NCBI GenBank assembly: GCA_949987565.1
Contig: OX465102.1
Span: 21,807,692 to 21,871,691 of the forward strand
DNA from: Luidia sarsii
Taxonomy: Eukaryota; Echinodermata; Asteroidea; Paxillosida; Luidiidae
Direction of reading: 5' to 3'
DNA length: 64,000 nucleotides
Part shown: positions 21,986 to 32,802 of the stretch, one piece after another
Layout: every line of letters starts with the position of its first letter
Numbering within the stretch: the stretch's first letter is position 1
Program-made: the position numbers and the translations under genes
Notes under the pieces: model-generated
What the model saw: only the letters and a program-made list of their open reading frames with translations
Told to the model about the DNA's origin: nothing
The model's database searches: none

Positions 21986-21990
21986 ATCAC
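21349..21990 (-). pseudogene. Penelope-like RT-thumb/GIY-YIG protein fragment, frameshifted
   Basis: Residues 25-75 of the main frame carry the thumb/linker pattern typical of PLEs (AFRRPRINLRD then VIVRAEVLPL), followed by a Cys pair (KCTSKCIVC) and, in another frame, the endonuclease core. The coding frame shifts near 21670 into a second frame holding the GIY-equivalent NIIYLISC and the YIG-equivalent QYVGET, then returns near 21590 to the first frame. That frame continues with TLKKRIYGHMSTI, HFNLPAHS, SREIMWMRRLRNIQP and NIQEGND with a stop. GIY-YIG enzymes make the nick that primes reverse transcription. Two frameshifts and loss of the RT palm make it inactive. Confidence 0.88.
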
Positions 21991-22553
21991 TAAGATGCTA
22001 TAAATACAGTGTGAAGGGGTTGTGGCGAATCAACCCCGGCTCTTTGAAGGTTGAGCACCTCGTTTTTTTTAGACGTAATCGTGAATGTGGAAATTGAAAC
22101 TTATCTTGTCGGAATCAATTTCATCCGGTTGCAGTGTCATTTACTTCATAGTTATGCTCGAGGCGATACTATGCGATATATCTTGTTGATTCATCATTTG
22201 ATATTTCGTGAACTCATGGTCGCTACATTTCAACATATGATGTCTTTGCTCTATTTGCTCCCATTCGACGTCCCTCGCCTCTTGCTTCGACGAGGCCTTC
22301 TGGTTCTACTTGTATCGGACTACTGCCCTCGTCAATGTGCAGGCCGCTGAAGGGCCAACCTTCACACACACAATAGTGGGGATATTGCCTCTGATGACAA
22401 CCCATACGGAGGCTGTTGGCATGCACAAACGAATGGAGCATCGTAATTCTAGTCTGCCCCCACCCCGACCTTCAAGATTCGTGCACACGCGGCCATCTTG
22501 AAGCTTGACCCCATGTCACCGACTTCTAAGGGCATTTACGAAATTAAGGCTTA
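21991..22553. other. Unassigned sequence
   Basis: Overlapping frames on both strands around 22051-22500; no known product. Confidence 0.4.
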
Positions 22554-22748
22554 TTTAGGCTCGAGCTAAGGGTTCGGTCATATCTATATTACTCGTTATA
22601 CAACCTAAATTCACAGGCATCTAAAAACAAGCGTTTGATCCCAATTTCTTGGCCCATACTATGTACCTATCAAGCCAACAAACCTTAACATTCGGACACA
22701 AAACCACGACTTGTATTTTCAGGTTTTGTCAGACGAAAACGGCCTAAG
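22554..22748 (+). mobile_element. MITE family 7, copy 1
   Basis: About 195 bp from TTTAGGCTCGAGCTAAGG to AAACGGCCTAAG. It has a TTAGGC...GCCTAA terminal symmetry and internal AACAAGCGTTTGATCC and GTTTTGTCAGACGA blocks. It is the reverse complement of 48587-48784. Confidence 0.75.
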
Positions 22749-23119
22749 TTCACAACGAGGTAGGATCCGTCTTCCTCCGTCTACCATCTCTTCAAGTGAT
22801 GGACCGTTTTGGTCGATAACCACTGACACAGTTTTACTGACTGTGCACCTTATGAATATCCGTCCGGTCGTCTGACCCTGATTCTGATACCGCTGTACTT
22901 TCACCCAGCGAACGATATTCTGTCTGATATTGGATCTTCCCCTTATCGTATTATCCGAATTCGTTGGCATCGCCGTGCAGTGTGCCAAGTCACCATCATA
23001 AAGTGTAATCCCGAAAGTAGATTTATGGCTTCTCGGCCTCTTGCCTGCTTGCCTGGCTGTCAATCTGCTGTACCACTATGGCTGATTGGGGGTCTCTGTC
23101 TCGGTAACATAAATGAGTC
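22749..23119. other. Unassigned sequence
   Basis: I see no assignable feature. Confidence 0.4.
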
Positions 23120-23440
23120 CACACACACACATTTCTGTATCCTTGTGGAGACATTGCTTTCTTCTCGTGCACTGTACAACACAGTGAGAAACCATGTTTT
23201 AAAAAAATGTTCCCATTTAAACCCCATTCACTTTCCTGGGTAGAAATTTGGACCGTATGTCCCTTATGTAATGATAACACTTCAATTCACGACGGATTCT
23301 TAACCATCAAACATTTCCTGTTTCTGAGTTACTTCAAAATACAAGTTTCGTGAAACCCTTGTGGAGACCTATACACCTTTATAATTTCCTTGTGGAGACC
23401 TATTCAAGCTATTGGACTAGGTCTCCACAAGACACTATAG
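23120..23440 (-). mobile_element. CCTTGTGGAGAC element, copy 1
   Basis: A 321-bp element bounded by CCTTGTGGAGAC near each end in inverted orientation, with two further internal copies of the motif (23369-23380 and 23391-23402). It is the reverse complement of 26046-26370, at nearly equal length. There is no coding potential. Confidence 0.8.
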
Positions 23441-23597
23441 ATTCAAGTCCCGGTCTATAGTCACTACCTTGTGTGCGACATTACGAAATATGGTAATCTT
23501 AGTTTTAGTTTGAACACGGTTTGCAATGGTCCACTGCAAACACTTTTCCATCTTGTCTCTGTCAGCATTTTGTGAGGCATTATTTAACACCTGCCGA

Positions 23598-23806
23598 ACT
23601 GCCTGCCTGTCTTTCTTTCTGAATACCTGCCTGCCTACCTGCGAATCTGCCGACCTGCCTGTCTGCCTGACTCCCTGTCTGCCTGCCTGTCTGCCTGTCT
23701 GCCTGCCTGCCCGTGTCTGTCTGTCTGTCTGCCTGTCTTTCTTTCTGAATACCTGCCTGCCTACCTGCGAATCTGCCGACCTGCCTGTCTGCCTGCCTCC
23801 CTGTCT

Positions 23807-23839
<33 letters not shown>

Positions 23840-24030
23840 CCCGTGTCTGTCTGTCTGTCTGCCTGTCTTTCTTTCTGAATATCTGCCTACCTACCTGCGT
23901 ATCTGCCTACCTGACTGCTTGCCAGCCTGCCCGTCTGTCTGTCTGCCCGTCTGTCTGTTTATTTGTCTGTCTGCCTGCCTGTCTGCTTTTCTTTCTGCTT
24001 GCCTGTCTGCCTGTCCGTCAGCCTCTCTGC
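23598..24030. repeat. (CTGC/CTGT)n tract with 128-bp higher-order repeat
   Basis: TCTTTCTTTCTGAATA recurs at 23609, 23736 and 23865 (127 and 129 bp apart). Each is followed by CCTGCCTACCTGCGAATCTG or a variant. Three cassettes were therefore amplified above the tetranucleotide level. The 208-codon Cys/Leu/Pro frame is low-complexity. Confidence 0.93.
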
Positions 24031-24571
24031 ATGGCGTCCCCCTCTTTCTGGTCCCTCCGTCGACCACTCTAAGTCCAGCTCACAATAGCCAGCCCACCGA
24101 TATAATTCTCTCCAGAAAATTGACAATTCCCGTGGATGAACACGCGGCTTAGATTCGTGGGATTCGACCTGCCGGGCCAGGAACACGAGGCGTCCATTTG
24201 CTGGTAATAGATCCCCAATGACTCAAACAGGATTCCCACTCCACCGCCCGAGATAATAATCGGAATACATTGAGAAGAATTCCCCCAATTCATCATCGCA
24301 TTATGAGATGCCTTCCAATGCTGTCACCACGCACCCGATCATGTGGGCTTCTGGGCCGCGGTAATTCAGTTAAAGCCCCGTGCCATCGCATTGCATGTGC
24401 GCAATGCGGGCTCTGCCGTGTATCCGCGGTGAAATATTGAAACCAGCAAGTGTCGTAGGGAGCGTGTGATTAATGGCGTCCAGCTCCGTCCCATGTCGAC
24501 ATTGATGTCTCCGAAATTATGAAAAAAAGGAATTAGAAAGGGTTATACCGATCAGCGCGGGCAGACTCGCA
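24031..24571. other. Unassigned sequence
   Basis: I see no assignable feature. Confidence 0.4.
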
Positions 24572-25019
24572 TAAGGGGCCACTCACAATGTTCAATGTTT
24601 TGAAATTTCGATTTTTTCCCAACCAACCTCCCCCACCCACCCCTAATTTCAATTTAAAAACAAAACGTTTTTTTTCTCTAGCAAATTGTACATACATTTG
24701 ATATAAATTCAAATGTACAAATCTATTAAAATGTAGCAAGATGATGGACGATTTTGAAGTATTAATTATGCACGGTGAAAAATACATGTACTTATTATAA
24801 GTGACGGCGTGATGAAGCTGATGGTCTCCCCCTTTTGCACAACTTTTGGAAAGCTGGCGCGGCACGCACGACATGTAAGAAGGCAAGGCAGAAAGATAAT
24901 TTTTGTCCGGATTTTTGAATTTCGGTTTTCGATTTATTTCCTTGACCCACCAACCCAACCACTATTTCGAAGTCGAAAGTCGAAAAATAAAAACAATGAA
25001 CATTTCGAGTGGCCACTAA
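24572..25019 (+). mobile_element. MITE family 2, copy 1
   Basis: 448 bp with inverted termini: left TAAGGGGCCACTCACAATG, right reading on the minus strand TTAGTGGCCACTCGAAATG, both followed by TTCA(A/T)TGTT. An internal CACCCACCCCTAATTTC block and a CCCACCAACCCAACC block recur in reverse order at 37711-38520. The copies differ in their middles. Confidence 0.82.
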
Positions 25020-25078
25020 TATGACCAGTGGTCGATTGGAAAAAAATCAGTGTGAGATAGGTATATCTATAACAAAAA

Positions 25079-25274
25079 TGTGACCCGGCACAGCGATATG
25101 AGGAATATCCCACCAAAAACATTTCCAGTAAACAACGCCTGAAGTCAAAGTATCTTCTCAATTCGATTTTTTTTTTTTTGTATTTTCGGCAAATTAATGC
25201 ATTGTAGGATATAATGTCCAAAGGATTTTTCCGAAATCCGTCTCTAAATGTTGAAAAAAACCCCGAGGATTTCG
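25079..25274 (+). mobile_element. TA-type MITE family 1, copy C (truncated)
   Basis: Begins TGTGACCCGGCACAGCG and follows copy B closely through TTTTCCGAAATCCGTCTCTA to GAGGATTTCG. There it breaks directly into a TAG microsatellite. The right half of the family consensus is missing. Confidence 0.85.
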
Positions 25275-25398
<124 letters not shown>

Positions 25399-26045
25399 AG
25401 GCAAGAACCCATCACGGTTTTCGCACCGGCCTGTATAGTGTAAGAAATAGATCTTTGTCAATCCTTGAGTGAAGATTTCTCGAAAATCATAGAAAAACAA
25501 CACCAAACAAACAAACACCCCAACACAATAACAAACAAACACCCGACCTTAGACCAACCAAGTACATAGTCATTACATACATTTCGTGCGCAAACCAACC
25601 AATCATCCCACCCACAGACTGACAAACAAATCAACAAACTAACCAACCAAGTCACCAAAACATCAACCGACCCACTTAGGGGTGAAGGCATAGGCCAGTG
25701 AAAAGACTCACACGCCATAGAATACCTTTAATAATCACCTTGGCGTTCCCGTTTCCCTTTGTATGAAAATGTAGGTCGGACAAGGAGACATGCGTGCATC
25801 TCCTTGATGCAGGCCTACAGCACAATCCCATCCAACCACTTTAATAAACATAGACAGTCCTGTTTATTCACCTTGACGTTCCCATTTACATTTGTACAGA
25901 AGCCGTCATGGACTGCTGTATGTTTAGGGGTTGTCAGTAATATACAATGCAATGCCAACTGACGGCCATACATTGCAATGGGGCATTCTTCCGTGTGTGT
26001 GTGTTTGTGTGGGTGCGGGTGTTGGGTGTGTGGGTGTGCGCTAAT
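25399..26045. other. Unassigned sequence with ACCA/AAAC-rich stretch
   Basis: Degenerate ACAAACAAACACCC and CCAACCAA repeats fill 25495-25680, similar in style to 11575-11880. TGTG repeats lie at 25994-26038. Confidence 0.45.
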
Positions 26046-26370
26046 CTATAGTGCCTTGTGGAGACCTAGTCCAATATGTTGAATAGGGAAATTATAAAGG
26101 TGTATAGGTCTCCACAACGTTCTCACGAAACTGGTTTGAGAAAATAACACTACAAAGGGAAATTGGTGAATTTGAGAAATGAGAAATTTGGAAGAAAATT
26201 TGTCGCAAATCGAAGAGTACTAATATAAGGGACACAAATTGGTACGCAGGAAAGTCATTGTGGTTGAAATGGGAGCATTTTTAAAACACCGTTTTTTCTC
26301 ACTCGCTTGTATAGTGAACAAGAACAAAACAATGCCTCCACAAGGAAACATAAAATATGAGTGTGTGTGT
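26046..26370 (+). mobile_element. CCTTGTGGAGAC element, copy 2
   Basis: Opposite orientation to copy 1. It begins CTATAGTGCCTTGTGGAGAC and ends with GCCTCCACAAGG. One internal motif present in copy 1 is removed here by a clean 10-bp deletion between GAATAG and GGAAATTATAAAG. Confidence 0.8.
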
Positions 26371-26802
26371 AGCAATCACCTTGCTCCGTGCTGCAATCAT
26401 GACGTAAGGAAGGAATTACAATACAGACAGGGTAAAATCCACTGGTGCTTAGTTGATAAGGCATGGACAAAAAAGCATTCTACGGGTATTTGTGAACAGT
26501 AGAACGGCTTCGCGTTGAAACACCATTAGTCCAGGGTGCTACGAATCTTCATTCCGAAATATTGCGCAGTTTATACGCCCAAGGCACAAGCCCTCTCCCG
26601 TGTCCGTCCACCTAGTACAAATAAAGAGGGAGGCAGACATTGCATCGGGTCTCTCTGTGTGGCTTTCGGTGATTTTTTGTTTGTTTAAGCCGAGGTTTGT
26701 CCGAACGCTTCTGCGCGGATTATCGCCCTGCTTTTCGGATTGAGAGCCGGTGAATGCGGTCACCCCCTCTCTCTCTAAAATGTCAGATCTTCCCAATGAA
26801 GG
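26371..26802. other. Unassigned sequence
   Basis: I see no assignable feature. Confidence 0.4.
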
Positions 26803-27431
26803 CAGGAAGAAAGGGAGGGAGGGAGGGGGGGGGGAGGGGAGAAAGGGAGGGATGCGGAGAGGCAGGGAGGGAGGCCGGCAGGCAAGCAGGCAAGCAGGCA
26901 GTAGGCAGGGAGGGAGGGAGGGAGGGAGGGAAGAAAGGGAGGGATGCGGACAGGCAGGGAGGGAGGCCAGCTGGCAAGCAGGCAAGCAGGCAAGCAGGCA
27001 AGCAGGCAGTAGGCAGGGAGGGAGGGAGGGAGGGAGGGAGGGAGGGAGGGAAGAAAGGGAGGGATGCGGACAGGCAGGGAGGGAGGCCGGCTGGCAAGCA
27101 GGCAAGCAGGCAAGCAGGCAGTAGGCAGGGAGGGAGGGAGGGAGGGAGGGAAGAAAGGGAGGGATGCGGACAGGCAGGGAGGGAGGCCGGCTGGCAAGCA
27201 GGCAAGCAGGCAAGCAGGCAAGCAGGCAGTAGGCAGGGAGGGAGGGAGGGAGGGAGGGAGGGAGGGAGGGAAGAAAGGGAGGGATGCGGACAGGCAGGGA
27301 GGGAGGCCGGCTGGCAAGCAGGCAAGCGGGCAAGCAGGCAGTAGGCAGGGAGGGAGGGAGGGAGGGGGAGGGAGGGAGGGGGGAGGGAGGGAGGGGGGAG
27401 GGAGGGGAGAAAGGGAGGGATGCGGGGGGGG
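26803..27431. repeat. G-rich higher-order satellite (GGGA and GGCAAGCA blocks)
   Basis: Each unit holds GAAAGGGAGGGATGCGGAC, then GGCAGGGAGGGAGGCCGG, a variable number of CAAGCAGG blocks, CAGTAGGCAG and a variable (GGAG)n run. The landmark GATGCGG starts at 26851, 26943, 27063, 27163, 27283 and 27419, so units are 92-136 bp and differ mostly by multiples of 4. Open frames of up to 299 codons exist on both strands because the blocks rarely make stops; they are not genes. The G-runs have high quadruplex potential. Confidence 0.95.
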
Positions 27432-28107
27432 GGGACACAGAGACAGAGCCGGAACGAGATGAAACACTGTCCGGTAATTAATAGTGTCCACCAGAGAGGG
27501 GTGGACGACCGACAAGGTTCGCCTGCTCCCAGGGAGGGCAGTCGGGAGATTCTTCAACTCCCTCCCCATTTCCCTTTGGACCCGAGAGCGTGACATATCT
27601 AGGGCCAATCGCGCACGAAGAAACCCGCGTGTCTAATGCGAGGCGAAAGCTCGGGGCTGGGAGGAAGGCGGTATGATTAATGAAGCAATCGAGTGATATA
27701 CGATACTGTGATTCCTTGGCCGCCGTCTGTTCGAAGGATAAACGCGTCCGTGTTATTTATGTGGCCTTTCTGCACGACTGAGCTGCGTGGGCTGGAATTT
27801 AAGAGCGAAGGCATTCATTTGTGTCAACTCGATTAACGGCTGCGCCGGCTACTTTTTCTCTTCCTTTTTTTTTATCAAGTTGATGTGATGCAATATGTCC
27901 ACGCTGGAAAAAGATGTGGTTTATTGATATTGATCTGAATAAACCAGTCCCCTCTGATATCCTTATTTCAAGCTGGTTCTATCTAATGACCTATGTGTTC
28001 ATCCCGTGACCTTATCTCAGTATCTGTTGGCGTACAGCCTCCAGGACTGTATGGCAAAGGGATGAGATCGTGAGATTGTCGGGTTTCTACTATATCGTGA
28101 AGTTTTG
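27432..28107. other. Unassigned sequence
   Basis: I see no assignable feature. Confidence 0.4.
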
Positions 28108-28226
28108 GGCCGTGTCCGAAACGGGCTTCCAGAGCTACGGGCTAGGGCTATTGTCTTCGCATTTCCCTGTATTTCCAATAGGGGAAGACCTAGACCTAAC
28201 TCTAGACGCCCGTTTCGGACACGGAC
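28108..28226. mobile_element. Miniature inverted-repeat element, family 8
   Basis: About 119 bp. The left terminus CCGTGTCCGAAACGGGC (28110-28126) is the exact complement of the right terminus GCCCGTTTCGGACACGG (28208-28224). The pairing partly continues through CTAGG...CCTAG inside. It is small, with no coding potential. Confidence 0.8.
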
Positions 28227-28740
28227 TTATATCAAGGTCTTGCAATTCGGGCGATTCTCATTAGTGCGCCCTCAAGAGTTTGCATCGCTTTGGCCAATCA
28301 CAATAATGCGCGGAATCTGTATGGCGACCCCGGTAATGCACGTCTGGAAACGCAAACTCTTGACTAGACAGACTGCACCATTGCCCCCATGCAGACCGTG
28401 TCATAAGCACGTCTCTGTGATATGTTTACGTCCTGCAATAATAATGATACTGCCAGCATTATTGACGCTCGATGTTTTCAAGCCCAGACATGTACCGGTA
28501 CGTGAAATTTAGTTCGCCCGAGTGTGGTATTTCTGACTCTATCACAGACCGAAAAAAACCCCAATTCAGTATAGTTACCTTGAGATTCGATAACAGCAAT
28601 TATTTCAATGGATATGGATATTTCAAAAATACTAAATAGAGGGCCTTACTTTACGTTTTGATAGTGGCAGGACTCAAAGACAAACAGGAATTAGGGCCTA
28701 ATAAAACTACTTTCCAAATACTGCGTGGGTGGACTTTATA
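28227..28740. other. Unassigned sequence
   Basis: I see no assignable feature. Confidence 0.4.
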
Positions 28741-28830
28741 AGGCTAACAAGTAGGTATTCGAAAATGATGCATGAGCTTTCGTAGCTACAGCTGCATCAT
28801 CAGCTGCATTGAAACTGCTGCAAATCGATG
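28741..28830 (-). mobile_element. PLE-type terminus with hammerhead-like core
   Basis: The minus strand reads GCAG CTGATGA (28797-28803), a short hairpin-capable segment TGCAGCTGTAGCTAC, then GAAA (28778-28781) and GCTCATGC. Both invariant hammerhead boxes (CUGANGA and GAAA) are exact. The stem between them pairs four of five positions. TTATAAAGTCCACCCACG lies downstream. No coding remnant is attached. Confidence 0.5.
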
Positions 28831-29809
28831 AAAATGTTGTTTTGTTCATCGTTGTATCTGCTTTCTCATTCTAATGAATCTCATTTGAAATCGATGGAGT
28901 CCTTGTGAAATGCTTGTAAATTGTAATCACCACAATGAACCCTTTTCCTGTAATGCCATGACTCCGCGTATCCGGCATCTATGCAAGCAAATAATTATCA
29001 AACACTGAAAAGTGCCTGGAGGGACATCTGTTGACTTGTAGTGCGTATATGGTGGGCCAGTGGACTATCTCCTTTTCAGCCACACCCGTGGGTGCCAAAA
29101 CTAAAGGGATATCCTATGAACAAAATAATCATTCCAGGAATAGTATTGCATCAATTGGGTACTATATTTTGTCCATCAGTACGCTACGTATATACAGTGC
29201 GTATATACAGTGATCTGATGGCAGTACTCAGTCCTCTCGCCAATGTTTTAGTCAAAAGAGCGGCTGTATAACTCAATGCGCAGGAGTAAGATCTATGCCC
29301 TTCCTGAACCATAAATTCTAGAGCAATATCCGAACTATCTCTTGTCTACGGCTGAAAGTAACGCACAAATCTACTTGAGAATGGATGTAACGATGAGGTA
29401 ACCTCTTCCATAGAGTCATGTGTAACTTGAAGCCGTTAATTGGTGAAACAAAATGGCTGCCATAGTGATGCTACATCTTCCATAGACTCCCGTGTAATCT
29501 ACAGTCATAAATCGTAATCGAATGTTGCAACTGTATAGTGATAATATTCCGAGGACTCTTGCTTAACGCTAACGTTAAATAGAGTCCTGTGGAATTTGTA
29601 GCCGTTAATTGCTGGCACAGAATAAATGCTGCACTTGATGTAACATCTCCCATGGAAACGAATGCGGTACTGACGGTGTGAAGTGATATCTTCCATAGAC
29701 TCGTGTGTAATCCGAAGTCATACCCGAAGACAATAGTTGCAATGGTGAGATATCGTGACAGTCCTCCCTACACTCGTGTGTAATTTATCTGGTAAGCGTT
29801 ATTTAATTC
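28831..29809. other. Unassigned sequence
   Basis: Several short, similar phrases (CATAGACTCGTGTGTAATC near 29692; CCATAGACTCCCGTGTAATC near 29481; CCATAGAGTCATGTGTAA near 29409; CACTCGTGTGTAATTTATC near 29771) recur about every 60-290 bp. They look like a degenerate long-period repeat across 29400-29790. Confidence 0.5.
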
Positions 29810-29881
29810 TTTTACACCGCAGCCATGGGTTTTTCGCTGTGGCAGTGCAAATTCATGCTTCAAAAGAGACTAGCACTGCGT

Positions 29882-29927
29882 TACTACTACCATGGAGGAA
29901 GGAATTCCTTCCTCCGTGGTACTACTA
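29882..29927. repeat. 46-bp palindromic insert
   Basis: The arms meet at a central GGAATTCC (CCATGGAGGAAGGAA / TTCCTTCCTCCGTGG) with about three mismatches. It is absent from the same point in the family 5 copy at 62051, so it entered after the family formed. Confidence 0.75.
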
Positions 29928-30060
29928 GACCAGCCAGTGCAGCTGAACGTTATTGACAGCAGAAAAATTTGCACTACAAGATATCTTACATGGTTGTGTC
30001 AAACTACATCTACAACAACAACCGGTCACATTCCTCCCCTCCACAAGAAATCCAAAACAG

Positions 30061-30304
30061 GGCCCTTTTCCAAAACCCGGCTTAGGCTTCGGCTCCGGCT
30101 TCGTCTCTGTTATCCAAAGGCTGAAAAGACAGGTTGGAGTTCTTTGTTGTAGTTGAAGCTTTTTTCTTTTTTTTTCAAAATGCAGTATAACATTACAAAA
30201 AAGCCAAAGGTCTCCCGTTTTCATGTCATGTACTTAGAAATGGACGAGGAACTATAGAGACAAAACCGTAGCCTGAGCCTAAGCCGGGTTTTGGAAAAGG
30301 GACC
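30061..30304. mobile_element. MITE family 6, copy 1 (nested)
   Basis: Long inverted termini (GGCCCTTTTCCAAAACCCGG and CCGGGTTTTGGAAAAGGGAC) extend inward through GCTTAGGCT...AGCCTAAGC. It matches 63225-63474 throughout, including GAGTTCTTTGTTG(T/A)AGTTGAAGC. Confidence 0.9.
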
Positions 30305-30406
30305 TCGCTGATCTCGCCATGCACGCAGCACTACATGTAGTCTCTTTCCAAGCGCGGATTCGCACTAATACAGCGGGGAAAACAAAACATGGCTGCTGTG
30401 TAAAAA

Positions 30407-30775
30407 AAACCAAAAAACAATATGCATCCTTAACTTGATGTAGACAACGCGCAGGTAATCTCACAGTTAGGATGCGCCTCATCGCAGACTCCCATAGAGG
30501 GCAGTGATTAATATGGGACGGCCGGAGATCATTAGCGGGCTCGGCACCACGGCTTCCCGGGTTGCCTCTGATGGGACCCGCGACCTAGTAATTGGCGCCA
30601 TTGAAGCTGCCTGGCGTGCACTGCTAATCCAATTGTCATCATTACCTAGGCGCACTAAGCTGGCCACGACCGAATTCGGACCGTCACTCGCCTGTGCCGT
30701 TTTTCGCTCTACCAAAGTACAGCGAGAAAGAAAAAAACGAGGATTTTTTTTTTGTAATCGAACAGAATGAAGGAA
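30407..30775. other. Unassigned sequence
   Basis: I see no assignable feature. Confidence 0.4.
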
Positions 30776-30905
30776 GAACTGAATGGGAATTGTTCATCAA
30801 TTTTAAAAAAATGGCAAAAAAACACCAATTGACTGGACCAGACTTGAGCCCACGACATCTCATTTTGTGTACCAGCGCTCTTACCATCTGAGCTATTCAG
30901 ACGAG
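30776..30905 (-). mobile_element. tRNA-derived SINE remnant
   Basis: The minus strand reads AATAGCTCAGATGGTAAGAG (perfect A box). It continues through CGCTGG and, after about 30 bp, GTCGTGGGCTCAAGTC (near-perfect B box), then a non-tRNA tail rich in T runs. The acceptor stem does not pair, so it is not a working tRNA gene. Confidence 0.65.
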
Positions 30906-32802
30906 TAACCCATCCTGAGCTTTCATGGAGATAGGGGCCTAATATCTGTATATATACTGCAGTTAATGGTTACATGCTGGCCTGGTGCTCCCCTCACGGT
31001 AAAGATAGTTGACTAAATAGCCGCCATCTAATGGTCGGTAAGAGCTTTGCTTCACAAAACCAGAAGTCGCGATCCAGTCTAATCAACTTTGCCATTTCTA
31101 AAAATAGGACATTATGTAATTAACCTTTTGAACAACATTGGTAAGAATGCATTGGCTATTAAATGTTATCGGCCATTAAAAGACCAACTGTGTATTTCAG
31201 ATCAACGACGTACGTCCAACATTTCTGATAAACCATGCAAATAATTGGGTGAATGTTTTTACCACAATTCAGCATTGTATGTACCATAAAGATACGGAGC
31301 GAACTGCCTTTGAAATTCCATTCCATTCCATGTCGCATAAGTCCTGTGATATGCGAGTATTGTGCGTGTTCATGGGACATCTGGCATCAACGAGGGTACT
31401 GCCTTTAGTCAGCAATTATTAATTCTGCCTCAAAGAAGAGTCTCGCTGTAATCGAAATGTCACTGAAGCCATTAAGCACTTTGGGACATTATTTCTGTTT
31501 CTTGATTACTTAATCATTTTATATTGTTTTGTTTGCGGTCTTTCGGGGATTCAGTCGATGAGATTACCGACCCAACTCTCAGGAGGTTTCCCGGCCAATC
31601 TCTATCTATGATCCCGTGAGATGCTCTCCTCTCGTTAAATCGTGCTGAGGGATGGCGCTGTGTATATATAGAATATCACCAAACCAAAAACCATTAGTCT
31701 TCCCCTTACAAAAACATCCAACGCCGAAAATGCGTGCACAATCCTATGCCGTATGCAAAACATTAATGTGGCAATAAAGATGTGACCGAATGCGATCGAA
31801 ACGCATGGGCAGCCTGCCAATTATTATCCTCCACTCATTTCAATCTCTGCCCATGTTGCCTCGTGCATTAGTGGCGATGATACCGCGGGGACCCTCTCGG
31901 CAGAAATTACCGATGATCTACGAGGCTTGCGAAGACCGACCGTAACAAAAGCCATTCGGCACTTACCTCACCTCTGTGAAATTGCAAAAAAATGATGTAT
32001 CGCATTGATGGTATTGGATTTTTGTGGCTTCCTCGATTTAACTCTCGATGTTCTCCGTCATAACCATAACATTTCGATGGTTTTTTTTCTGCGAAGGAAA
32101 GTTTTTAATCAGAATTTGGAGGCTGAAAGAGCGCAGTAATATTGGGACATTGACATCGCGTGTATATATCTTTGTAATATTCAAGGAGTAAAGCAATGAT
32201 TGTATTCGAAAGCCTTGCGTTTCGTTGAAAAGGGGGTCTTTTTTTCATTGCTTTTTGGATTGCGATGCTTTTCCTTTTGCATTTGTTGGGGGGGGGATAT
32301 TCGCTATTGAATTCCTTCAACACTTCATGAAATGTTTTGGTTTACCGCCGCAGGAAACCAATCAGCCGAGCGAGTGGCAACGCTTCCCCTTCCCCGGCAG
32401 GCATCTCCAACGGTCCAACTGCCGGAGCTTTGTTCGGCCAGCAGATGGGAGCAGCATCATTCTGAGGAGATGAAAACTTCCACCAGAAGAAACCGCATTC
32501 CTTCGGCGTCCGGGGAATAGGAGTTTGCTCGTTCTACTTCCCCGAGGTACGTGGGTTTTTTTTCTTCTTCTCTTCTTTCAGTCACCTTTTCGTGTCAGCG
32601 AGGACACCAGATGGTGTTATCCTGGATGAACGTCCTGGCTGATTTGATTAGATGCCAAGAGGCTGCCAGCCAGCCAGCGAGGCAGAGACATGTCCTACTG
32701 CAGCATTGCAGCCAATAACACCGAATTATTGCCCAAACTTGCAGTACCTTGAAACACACACACACACACGACCAAATAAACATGTGATTTGAAAATTGAA
32801 GG
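30906..32802. other. Unassigned intergenic sequence
   Basis: No exon or repeat recognised. ATTCCATTCCATTCCATG at 31316 is a short instance of the pentamer expanded at 57352. G8 lies at 32289 and a CA run at 32755. Confidence 0.4.

Larger units (their letters stand above)
29810..30406 (+). mobile_element. MITE family 5, copy 1, carrying a nested family 6 MITE
   Basis: The outer termini TTTTACACCGCAGCCATGG and CATGGCTGCTGTGTAAAA match the compact copy at 62051-62346. Two insertions distinguish it: a 46-bp palindrome at 29882-29927 and a full MITE family 6 at 30061-30304. Confidence 0.88.

Noticed and set aside
26539..27608. Open frames of 180-299 codons on the minus strand and 124-196 codons on the plus strand
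   Set aside because: All arise from GGGA/GGCAAGCA repeats; they are open in several frames at once and are pure low-complexity.
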